22,520 bases of DNA from Bacillota bacterium (GTDB taxonomy: Bacteria > Bacillota > Negativicutes > Sporomusales > Sporomusaceae): positions 1 through 22,520 of the forward strand of contig JAEWGR010000067.1 in the NCBI GenBank assembly GCA_023388195.1, written 5' to 3'. Numbering within the stretch: position 1 is the first letter of the stretch; each line of letters opens with the position of its first letter. The notes under the pieces are model-generated. The model worked only from the letters and a program-made list of their open reading frames with translations. It was not told where the DNA came from and made no database searches. A program made the position numbers and the translations under genes. Of this stretch, positions 15,304-22,520 are shown one piece after another.

Positions 15304-17013
15304 TTACCCCGCTTCCGGCCTTTGCGCCTGCCACATGGAATAATACTTGCCGCGTTTTTGCAGCAGTTCGGCATGGGTTCCCTGTTCGGCAATTTGCCCG
15401 TTGGCCAGAACCAAAATCTGATCCGCATTTTGAATAACGGAAAGGTTATGGGCAACCATGATAACCGTTTTATTTTGCTGCAGGAGATTGACAACCGCCG
15501 CCTTTACGGCCAGCTCGTTTTCGATGTCCAGGGAGGCCGTGGCTTCATCCAGCAGCAATACCGGGCTGTCTTTTAAAATGGCCCGGGCAATGGACAGTCG
15601 CTGTCTTTCACCGCCGGACAGCCGGTTGCCGTTTTCACCCACGTTGGTATCATAGCCCTGGGGTAAGGCGGTAATAAAAGCAGCGCAGTTTGCCGCCCGG
15701 CTGGCTTTGACCACTTCGGCATCAGAGGCGGCCCGGTTTGCAATTTTGATGTTGTTGCCGATGGTATCATTAAACAGGAATACATCCTGATAAACCAGGG
15801 AAATCACAGCCAGCACCTTTTCCGGTCTTACCTCACGGATGCTGACCCCACCGATCAGGATATCGCCGGACTGGGGTTCATAAAACTTGGCGAGCAGGTT
15901 TAAGATGGTGGATTTGCCAGCCCCCGAATCGCCCACGATGGCTGTAAGCCGGCCGTGGGGCGCGGTAAAACTGATCTTCGCCAGTACCGGTTCGGTTTCC
16001 CGGTAGCGAAAGGACACATCCCGGAAGGCAACGGCAAAGCCCTCCGGCTGAAATCCGGTTGCCGGTGCAGCCTCTTCCCGGGCGGCAGCCAGTTGATCCA
16101 TGGACACTTTGGAAAGCATCAGGTTTTTGTAGGCGGTCAAATCAATAAACAAGGTGGCAGTCAGTCCGGCGATGTACAGAGGCAGGATCACGCAAACGGC
16201 CAGGGCTGTGGCCGTAATATCCCCGCGCAGCCACTGCGGGCCTGCTATAAGCAGGGACAGGGGCAAACCCAGATTGATCAAAACCATCAGGACCCCGCCA
16301 ATCGGAATCACTTTGGCCTCAAACTGGTAACCGATGTCACTGATGGCTTTCAGGGAGGCATTGACCTTTTCGTTCCTGCTTCCCCCCAGCCCATAACTGC
16401 GCAGGGTCTGAATGCCTGTAACGTATTCGACAATGTCGCTGACATTGTCATTTAATATCTCTTTTTTCCGGCTGCCGCACTGCTGAACCACACGAAAGGA
16501 AAGCCACATTGCCGGCAATATCAGCAGGACAAGCAGCAGATTGAGAAGCCCCACGCCGGGATTGATGTAACCGACAAAGGCCAGCATCATGCCTGTCAGG
16601 GTCAAATTTTTTACAATATCCCCGGCCTTGTGGGTCAGGATGTTTTCGTAATTATTGACATCATAGGTGACGACGTTGATATAGCGGCCGGTTTGCTCTT
16701 TAAAAAAAGCGGACAGCGGCAGCCGTCTCAGCTTGTCGCCGAAAAACAGGCGAATATTTTTCGCAGTAATTGCCCCGCCCACATGCCCGGTCGTATAGCC
16801 CCAGGTGTACACCGCAAGCCGGACAATAAAAGCAAGGGCAATAGCGCCGCTTAAAACCAGCAGGCTATTCATGTCCAGGCTGTTGACAAACAAGGCGTCG
16901 ATGGCCAGCAGCACCATACCTGATGCCGTCCCTGACAGGATGCCTTCCACGACATTAAGGGCGATGGCTTGCCCAAACCGCTTGTCTTTCTGTACCCATT
17001 CCGTGTGTCTCAT
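15304..17013 (-). CDS. ABC half-transporter, fused permease-ATPase (YbtQ/IrtB-like)
   Basis: The 569-aa protein has an exporter-fold membrane domain (six helices, about 15-300) fused to one ATPase domain. Walker A is GDSGAGKST (361-369), the signature LSGGE (465-469), Walker B LLLDEATA (Asp489, Glu490), and the H-loop is in VAHNLS. It starts in a 4-nt ATGA overlap with the upstream half-transporter and is presumed to form a heterodimer with it. Pairs of this architecture next to TonB receptors and ECF genes are known for siderophore import (YbtPQ, IrtAB), despite the exporter fold. A generic multidrug exporter is the alternative; context favours metallophore handling. Confidence 0.88.
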   Translation of the reverse strand: MRHTEWVQKDKRFGQAIALNVVEGILSGTASGMVLLAIDALFVNSLDMNSLLVLSGAIALAFIVRLAVYTWGYTTGHVGGAITAKNIRLFFGDKLRRLPLSAFFKEQTGRYINVVTYDVNNYENILTHKAGDIVKNLTLTGMMLAFVGYINPGVGLLNLLLVLLILPAMWLSFRVVQQCGSRKKEILNDNVSDIVEYVTGIQTLRSYGLGGSRNEKVNASLKAISDIGYQFEAKVIPIGGVLMVLINLGLPLSLLIAGPQWLRGDITATALAVCVILPLYIAGLTATLFIDLTAYKNLMLSKVSMDQLAAAREEAAPATGFQPEGFAVAFRDVSFRYRETEPVLAKISFTAPHGRLTAIVGDSGAGKSTILNLLAKFYEPQSGDILIGGVSIREVRPEKVLAVISLVYQDVFLFNDTIGNNIKIANRAASDAEVVKASRAANCAAFITALPQGYDTNVGENGNRLSGGERQRLSIARAILKDSPVLLLDEATASLDIENELAVKAAVVNLLQQNKTVIMVAHNLSVIQNADQILVLANGQIAEQGTHAELLQKRGKYYSMWQAQRPEAG

Positions 17014-18791
17014 GCACCCACCCCTTGCTCCACACTGCTTAGTGTGTAGGAAATGCCCCGCGCCTGTTCATACTCTTCCCATACCCGCCGGTAATAGCGG
17101 TTTGCTGCCAGCAACTCCGCATGGGTGCCGCTATCGGTTATCGTATTGTTTTCCACCACTGCAATCCGGTCGCATTTTTTAACAATATCCAGCCGGTGGG
17201 CGACAATAATTACCGTCCGTCCTGCACACAACCGGTCAATAGCCTTGTCAATCTCCCGCTGATGCTCGGGATCGACTGCGGCAGTAGCCTCGTCCAGCAC
17301 CAGGAGCGGCGCATTTTTAAGGATGGCTCTGGCAATGGCGATACGTTGTTTCTCCCCCCCGCTGAACCGGGAACCATAGCTGCCGACCTTGGTCTGGTAG
17401 CCATCAGGCAGGCTTTCGATAAAATCGTGAATCTGCGCCTTTCGCGCCGCCTCTCTGACCTCGTCAAGGGTAGCCGTCGTTCCCATCCGGATGTTGTCCA
17501 GTACACTGTCCCTGGTCAGAAACGTATGTTGAAACACGATCGCAATATGCTGCTGCAGAATCTCATAATTAATATGCCGCACATTGCAGCCGCCAATATG
17601 GATTTCACCGCCACTCACATCATAAAAGCGGGCCAGTAATTGGACGATGGTGCTTTTGCCGGCACCGGATTTTCCCACCAACGCAATTTTTTCACCGGCC
17701 TGCACGGAAAAATTGACTTTCTGCAGCACTTCCGTTTCCCCGTCATAGGCAAAACTGACATCCCGGAAGGTAATATCCCGTTTAGCGGGAAAGTCTTCCG
17801 TTCCCTGTGCCAACGGCGGAATATCCAGAATGGCTTTCGCATTATTAATGCCGTTCAGTACCTGGGACAGATTGGCGCCAAGCTCCATGAGCGGCCTCAG
17901 TTCCACAAGATACAGCGAACCAACAAAAGCAAACAGGATGAACACGCCGGCGGTCACCTGGCCATGGAGGAATAAAAAACCGCCCACAGGCACAACCACC
18001 ACCACGCCGCATTGCAGCACAATGACGAAAGCGGCAAACAACGGCCCCATCCTGGCAGCAACCTTCCGCCATAACAAATGGTGGGTATCAATGGCACCGG
18101 CGTATTTCTGGAAGGAGCCACCTCCCATATTATAGGCCTTAATAAACTTCATACCACTGATGTATTCAATCATGACCGAATTTAACCGGGACAGCGTCTG
18201 GCTCATTTCGTTCATCAGTTCCCCCTGGCCGGAGAACATCCGGTATTGCAGCCATAGGGCCGCCAGCACAGGCAGCAGGGTGAGCAGAGCCAGCAGCCAG
18301 TTTACACTGCACAGATAGAGAAAAATGGCCAGCGGGCCGGCGGCATACATTACCAGGTCCAGCAGATGATGGGCTAAAAACAGTTCCAGTTTTTCAATGT
18401 CCTCACTGATCACCTTCTTGATCTCGCCGGTATGTTTGGCAGTCAAACTGCCCAGCGGTACCCTGACCATATGATTGACAAGCATGGAACGCACACGATA
18501 CAGAGCATTGTAGGCCCCTTTGTGGGAAAGTACAACCCCTGCCGCCATCAACAGAAACCGGAAAACAACGGCGGCCATAATAGTGAGACCATATGTAAAC
18601 AGCAACGCCTCTGTCAATTGCCCGAGGTAAACCGCCTCCAGTATTTGATAGATAACCATATAGGGAACAATCACCAGCAACCCGCCTGTCAAGCCGCACA
18701 GCAGGGCCAGATACAGTTTATACTTTTCCTTTCCCGCCCACGCCAGCAGAAGGAGCAATGGGTTTTCCTTGCTTTGTCGCAATCTGATCAC
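17010..18791 (-). CDS. ABC half-transporter, fused permease-ATPase (YbtP/IrtA-like)
   Basis: The 593-aa protein has a six-helix exporter-fold domain (about 25-310) and an ATPase domain. Walker A is GKSGAGKST (373-381), the Q-loop FQHTF (Gln421), the signature FSGGE (476-480), Walker B LLVLDEATA (Asp500, Glu501), and the H-loop VAHRLD. It lacks the extra N-terminal siderophore-reductase domain of mycobacterial IrtA. The reading frame can begin at GTG 18791, but a TTG at 18782 lies 6 nt after AAGGTG and is at least as likely. It precedes its partner with an ATGA overlap and follows the EcfA gene by 46 nt. Confidence 0.88.
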   Translation of the reverse strand: MIRLRQSKENPLLLLLAWAGKEKYKLYLALLCGLTGGLLVIVPYMVIYQILEAVYLGQLTEALLFTYGLTIMAAVVFRFLLMAAGVVLSHKGAYNALYRVRSMLVNHMVRVPLGSLTAKHTGEIKKVISEDIEKLELFLAHHLLDLVMYAAGPLAIFLYLCSVNWLLALLTLLPVLAALWLQYRMFSGQGELMNEMSQTLSRLNSVMIEYISGMKFIKAYNMGGGSFQKYAGAIDTHHLLWRKVAARMGPLFAAFVIVLQCGVVVVVPVGGFLFLHGQVTAGVFILFAFVGSLYLVELRPLMELGANLSQVLNGINNAKAILDIPPLAQGTEDFPAKRDITFRDVSFAYDGETEVLQKVNFSVQAGEKIALVGKSGAGKSTIVQLLARFYDVSGGEIHIGGCNVRHINYEILQQHIAIVFQHTFLTRDSVLDNIRMGTTATLDEVREAARKAQIHDFIESLPDGYQTKVGSYGSRFSGGEKQRIAIARAILKNAPLLVLDEATAAVDPEHQREIDKAIDRLCAGRTVIIVAHRLDIVKKCDRIAVVENNTITDSGTHAELLAANRYYRRVWEEYEQARGISYTLSSVEQGVGA

Positions 18792-18837
18792 CTTCTTTCC
18801 AAGAATGGGGGGCAGGGACTAGCGGTGCCCCTGTCCT

Positions 18838-20241
18838 CTATAGTAGTTCCCGCACCCTACCGTCGGCCAAGCAAAAAACACGGTTGCAGGTATGCACGAT
18901 CAGTTCCTGATCATGACTTATTACAAAGATGACCTTGCCGGCCGCAGCCAGTTCTGCCATCAACCCGCTCACCTGGCGCATACCACCGAAATCAAGTCCG
19001 CTGGTAGGTTCATCAAAAATAAGGATTTCTTTATCGCACAAGGTGCTGACCGCTACCGCCGTACGCTGCTGCTGCCCGCCGGACAGCGACAGCGGATGGC
19101 GCTGGCGGTATTCATAAAGCGACAGCCCCTGCAATACGGCGGTTACCCTCCGGTCGTCAGCGGCGTTGCCCAGCTTGCATTCCGCCGCCACACTCTCCGC
19201 GAACAGCTGGTAATGCACATCCTGCATCACCAGGTAGGTAAGTTTGAGGCGTTCCTGCTGGGTCACCGGCCGGCCTTGCCAGTAAAACAGGCCGGCAAAC
19301 TCCGGTCGCAGCCCGCATAGGGTCCGGCAAAAGGTGGATTTCCCGGCACCGTTGCAACCCGTCACGCCGATGATATCACCACAGCTGGCCGTAATCCGGA
19401 TATTCTCTATAATAGTGCGTTTTTCGTAGGCCAGCGCCCAATCACGTATTTCCAAAACAGGCTTGCCCTGCCCGGATTTCACCGCCGGGCGCGGGCCAGC
19501 TGTTACCTGCATAGCCCTCAGCCCTTTAGCGGCTCTTTCATCAGGGCTCATTTGCAGAAACTCACCGCCTGTGTATTCGCCGGTAATGCGGCCCTCTTCC
19601 ATATAGATGACCCGGTCGGCTATACCCCGGAGATAATAGAGCCGGTGCTCGGCAATCACCAGGGTCTTCCCCTGCTGCTTCAACAGCTGCAGCAAAGCCT
19701 GCAGCTCCGCTATCGCCTGCGCATCCAGATTGGACGAGGGTTCATCCAAAACATAGACAGCAGGCGAAAGGGCATAGACAGAAGCAAACGCAATTTTTTG
19801 CTTTTCACCGCCTGATAGGGTAAGGATGCTTCGCCCTAACAGTTTTTCCAGCCTGAGCTCTTGCGTGGTCTGTGCCAGTCGCCGGCTGATCTCTGCTGCC
19901 GGGTAAGCCAGATTCTCCAGCCCGAAGACGATCTCGCTGTCCGTGTCGGCATTAAAAAATTGGGTCCGTGGATTTTGCAATACAGACCCCACCTTCTCCG
20001 CAATCACATAGAGGGGGGTTCTGGCCATATCCAGACCTGCCACCTGTACGCCGCCGGTCAGCGCCCCGGTGTAAAAATGCGGAATCAAACCGTTGATCAG
20101 CCGGGTGATTGTGGATTTGCCGCAGCCGCTCCGGCCGCACAGCAGCACACATTCTCCTTGCTTGACCTGGAGGCTGACATTGTTGATCCCGTCCCCTGCT
20201 GCATCCTGGTAGGAAAAAGAAACGTTGTGCAAGTCTATCAA
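18838..20241 (-). CDS. ECF transporter ATPase with two fused ABC domains (EcfA-EcfA')
   Basis: This 467-aa protein contains two complete nucleotide-binding domains and no membrane segment. The first has Walker A GRSGCGKS (36-43), LSGGEKQ (142-148), DEP (166-168) and His in IAEHR. The second has GCNGAGKS (295-302), LSGGQQQ (386-392), DEPTSGLD (410-417) and His in ISHDQE. All catalytic residues are intact in both halves. It would power the ECF importer with the T and S proteins encoded just upstream. The start is TTG at 20241, 7 nt after GGGGG; the T gene ends 13 nt earlier. The fused ATPase is common in ECF systems of this type. Confidence 0.92.
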   Translation of the reverse strand: MIDLHNVSFSYQDAAGDGINNVSLQVKQGECVLLCGRSGCGKSTITRLINGLIPHFYTGALTGGVQVAGLDMARTPLYVIAEKVGSVLQNPRTQFFNADTDSEIVFGLENLAYPAAEISRRLAQTTQELRLEKLLGRSILTLSGGEKQKIAFASVYALSPAVYVLDEPSSNLDAQAIAELQALLQLLKQQGKTLVIAEHRLYYLRGIADRVIYMEEGRITGEYTGGEFLQMSPDERAAKGLRAMQVTAGPRPAVKSGQGKPVLEIRDWALAYEKRTIIENIRITASCGDIIGVTGCNGAGKSTFCRTLCGLRPEFAGLFYWQGRPVTQQERLKLTYLVMQDVHYQLFAESVAAECKLGNAADDRRVTAVLQGLSLYEYRQRHPLSLSGGQQQRTAVAVSTLCDKEILIFDEPTSGLDFGGMRQVSGLMAELAAAGKVIFVISHDQELIVHTCNRVFCLADGRVRELL

Positions 20242-20254
20242 GCTAACGCCCCCT

Positions 20255-20980
20255 TCACCTTTCCCCTGCCATCATTAACAGCAGGCTAAAACATAGCGCC
20301 CACACACCGTCGGCCGGGCCAAACCCAAGCTGCTGCAGACAGGTCCGCCGCTTAGGGTTGTCGATCCCGCGCACAACAGCCGCCGCCGCCAGTTCGTCGG
20401 CGATTTTGGCGGCGCCGATCATCATCGGCACATACACCCACTCGGTTGTTTGGAGAGGCCTTGTGAGCAACCCCCGCCACGAGGCGGCAATACCCCGCAT
20501 ATTCATTGCATCCCGGATATGTGCCCATTCCTCCTTGACCATCGGCAAATACCGCAGCATGACTGTCAGCGGAATGATCAGGCTGCGGGGCATATGCAGC
20601 TTATGCATAGCCGCCATAAATTCACTGACACCGGTGGTGGCAATGAAAATGCCCCCCATCATGGCACAAGGGAAGATTTTGCGTACGAAAAGTATGAAAG
20701 TAGCCAGAAATATCTGCAGTCCGTCATGGAGATACAGAGCCCCCAGCGGCTGCACGGCCGCCAGCAGGAGGTAGACCGCCGCCATGGTCAGCGTATAGCG
20801 GTAGACTTGGCCCCATAGCCCCCAGAGCAAAATCACGGCAACCATAACAACATCATAGGTCAACCCCGGGGAACACAGCACGGCCAGGTTGCCGGCAAGC
20901 AGCATAAACAGTTTTGTCCGCGGGTCCAGACGGCGCCGGACCGGCCTGTCCTGCTGCCCGGCAAATAACAGGAAAGCCAT
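20255..20980 (-). CDS. ECF transporter T component (EcfT)
   Basis: This 241-aa membrane protein has about five hydrophobic helices. It also carries the two cytoplasmic coupling signatures that bind the ATPases: AMNMRGI in the segment LRYLPMVKEEWAHIRDAMNM, and AAAVVRGID near residue 200. The ATG follows the TAG of the S-component gene directly, with no intergenic base, so translation is coupled. It forms the energy-coupling module with the double ATPase and couples it to the substrate-binding S subunit. Confidence 0.9.
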   Translation of the reverse strand: MAFLLFAGQQDRPVRRRLDPRTKLFMLLAGNLAVLCSPGLTYDVVMVAVILLWGLWGQVYRYTLTMAAVYLLLAAVQPLGALYLHDGLQIFLATFILFVRKIFPCAMMGGIFIATTGVSEFMAAMHKLHMPRSLIIPLTVMLRYLPMVKEEWAHIRDAMNMRGIAASWRGLLTRPLQTTEWVYVPMMIGAAKIADELAAAAVVRGIDNPKRRTCLQQLGFGPADGVWALCFSLLLMMAGER

Positions 20981-21577
20981 CTAAACAACCCCGGCCCGGG
21001 CAAAATGTTTTTTGAGCAGCTTGCTGCCAAGGGTCGCCCCTAGCAATGCGGCGCCAACGGTACCGGCAAGCATCGCCGGCAGCAGCCAGTCCTGCGCGGC
21101 TTGCAGCATACTGTCCAGATAGGCCTGCTGCGTTCCCTTACTCAGTAAATACTCGGTAAATGACTGCTGATCAAGCCAGATCATCATGTACGAGGCCAGG
21201 GGGTTCAGGGAAAAAATACTGAACCCAACAATATTCAGCTTCACACTTTTAAACCGGCCCAGCGCCGAGATTTCACCGGCAATGAAGCCTAACACGATAT
21301 AAGCCACCGACCACAGCCAGAACATGCCGGTTACAAACATCAGAAACCCCATAAGCACCCCCAGAATAACGGTAGGCCCCCGTTTCGGCACCTTGGCCAA
21401 AAGCAGCATATAAACCGGCCCGGTAAAAAAAGCAATAACCACAGGGGTTAGAAAAGTCAGCACCGGATTGGCCGCAAAAAATGCCCCCGATACCATGGTA
21501 ACAATAAAGAAAAGAGCGCTGAAAATGCCGGTAGTAATCAAATCCTTGGCTTGCAGGGTATGAGCAGGAATCATCAT
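20981..21577 (-). CDS. ECF substrate-binding S component, Trep_Strep/MptS-like
   Basis: The protein of about 198 aa has five to six membrane helices. Its pattern recalls the Trep_Strep family: KDLITTGIFSALFFIV at the start, then KVPKRGPTVILGVLMGFLMF with TGMFW following. These S subunits have no settled substrate; neighbourhood points to a metallophore or metal complex. ATG 21577 is preferred, since GGAGAGG lies 6 nt upstream; an in-frame GTG at 21592 would add five residues (VERAY). The TonB receptor gene ends about 20-35 nt upstream. Confidence 0.85.
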   Translation of the reverse strand: MMIPAHTLQAKDLITTGIFSALFFIVTMVSGAFFAANPVLTFLTPVVIAFFTGPVYMLLLAKVPKRGPTVILGVLMGFLMFVTGMFWLWSVAYIVLGFIAGEISALGRFKSVKLNIVGFSIFSLNPLASYMMIWLDQQSFTEYLLSKGTQQAYLDSMLQAAQDWLLPAMLAGTVGAALLGATLGSKLLKKHFARAGVV

Positions 21578-21612
21578 ATACGCCCTCTCCACTTCCTAAT
21601 AAATTATATTGT

Positions 21613-22520
21613 TTACAAACGCTGTTCCACACCAAAATAGAAATGCCGCGCCGCCATGGGGAACGCCCCCTGGGTACCGGCTTCACTAACCACCTCATAG
21701 GCCCGGTTGGTAAGATTATAGACTTTGGCGTAAGCCCGGAGGTTGTCCCGGATCAGGTAGTTTGTCGACAAGTCCATTACCCAATAGGAACTCGACGTAT
21801 AGGCGGCCGTACTGCGGCCGGTTGCACTCCGCAGGGCGAGGCCCGCATCCCACTTTTCCCGCTCGTATTCGACATTCAGCCGGTAGCCGTTAGGTTGTCT
21901 GTTTTTAGGATCCAGGTAGTAATCCACTCCGCCCTGATCCTTGTTCTTGACTTGAACATAGGCATAACCGGCGGTTACATTCCAGTAAGGAGCCAGTTTT
22001 TTGCTAAGGCTGATATCCAGTCCCCGCCGCTTTTGTTCCTGCAGGTTGGCAAAACTCCAATACATATAGGTGGAATCAAGCGGATAATAACTGATTGCAT
22101 TGTCGATGTGGCTGCTGAAAATACTGGCCTTGAGCATCGTGTCGGCTGACAGCCTGGTATTTACACCCACGGTAACCGTATCACCTGTTTCCGGCTGCAG
22201 GTTAGGATTGCCGATAGCCTGGCTCTGGCCGTAAAGCTCATCGGCATTGGGCGCTTTAAACATCTGGCCCCAAGATACATACATATTGGTATTGGCATTC
22301 AGCTCCCGGTTAGCGGTCACCCGGCCGGTCGCTTTACTGCCAAATACATTATGGTCGTCATAACGCCACCCGGCCGTCACGGTCCAGTCACTGGGCAATT
22401 GCCAGCGATTTTCGATATACACGGCCTGATTGGACAAGTCCTTGTCATAAATGCCGTCGGTAGGCGCATCTACCGTAACCTTGCGATATTCCAGGCCGCC
22501 CAGCAGGGCATACCTCTCAC
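21613..22520 (-). CDS. TonB-dependent outer-membrane receptor, C-terminal part (5' end outside window)
   Basis: The frame is open up to the right edge and covers the last 300 or so residues of a TonB-dependent receptor barrel. Alternating amphipathic strands rich in aromatic residues are visible. So is the family pattern WGQMFKAPNADELYGQ, with NPNLQPETGDTVTVGVN following. The C-terminus (HFYFGVEQRL) ends at 21613. Plug and signal peptide are not in the window. It would bring a metal complex such as a siderophore, or a cobalamin-like ligand, across the outer membrane. A Met-like codon at 22437 is internal, not the start. It heads the visible part of the transport operon. Confidence 0.9.
   Translation of the reverse strand, partial: ERYALLGGLEYRKVTVDAPTDGIYDKDLSNQAVYIENRWQLPSDWTVTAGWRYDDHNVFGSKATGRVTANRELNANTNMYVSWGQMFKAPNADELYGQSQAIGNPNLQPETGDTVTVGVNTRLSADTMLKASIFSSHIDNAISYYPLDSTYMYWSFANLQEQKRRGLDISLSKKLAPYWNVTAGYAYVQVKNKDQGGVDYYLDPKNRQPNGYRLNVEYEREKWDAGLALRSATGRSTAAYTSSSYWVMDLSTNYLIRDNLRAYAKVYNLTNRAYEVVSEAGTQGAFPMAARHFYFGVEQRL

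Overview
The window suggests a diderm Firmicute of the Negativicutes, most likely Sporomusaceae (inference). It pairs outer-membrane machinery (a TonB-dependent receptor and an RND efflux pump) with Firmicute-style signals: strong AGGAGG ribosome binding sites, frequent GTG/TTG starts, a T-box leader and an ECF-type importer. Every gene I can support lies on the minus strand, so transcription runs from high to low coordinates. I see no rRNA, tRNA, CRISPR array or insertion sequence.

Right part (about 9541-22520): a nearly continuous gene string reads TonB receptor (5' end outside the window) > ECF S component > EcfT > two-domain EcfA > two YbtP/YbtQ (IrtA/IrtB)-like ABC half-transporters > serine acetyltransferase > Sfp-type phosphopantetheinyl transferase > RND adaptor > RND pump > intrinsic terminator. 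Spacing is tight, with two ATGA overlaps and a longest gap of 86 nt. The best reading is a metallophore (siderophore) uptake locus with accessory biosynthesis and perhaps export genes. The ECF plus YbtPQ-like transporter set recalls the importer genes of the equibactin cluster of Streptococcus equi, here joined to an outer-membrane receptor. No NRPS/PKS gene is in the window.

Middle part (about 7601-9388): a small protein of two tandem six-cysteine zinc-ribbon-like repeats; a strong promoter and a complete T-box leader (probable isoleucine specifier ATC); and a BASS-family transporter gene interrupted by an in-frame TAA that separates its last 83 codons. A strong terminator closes the unit.

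Left-middle part (about 1412-7419): an HD-domain protein with a YfbR-like C-terminal half, a type IIA Ca2+-pumping P-type ATPase, a secreted protein of unknown function, and a PPP-family metallophosphoesterase followed by a terminator.

Left end (1-1411): AT-richer DNA with small, tightly packed genes of phage type: a sigma-70-region-4-like regulator, two small hypothetical proteins (one Cys-rich and only 49 aa), and the start of another protein cut by the window edge. An exact 18-bp direct repeat occurs twice here. This looks like part of a prophage or its remnant.
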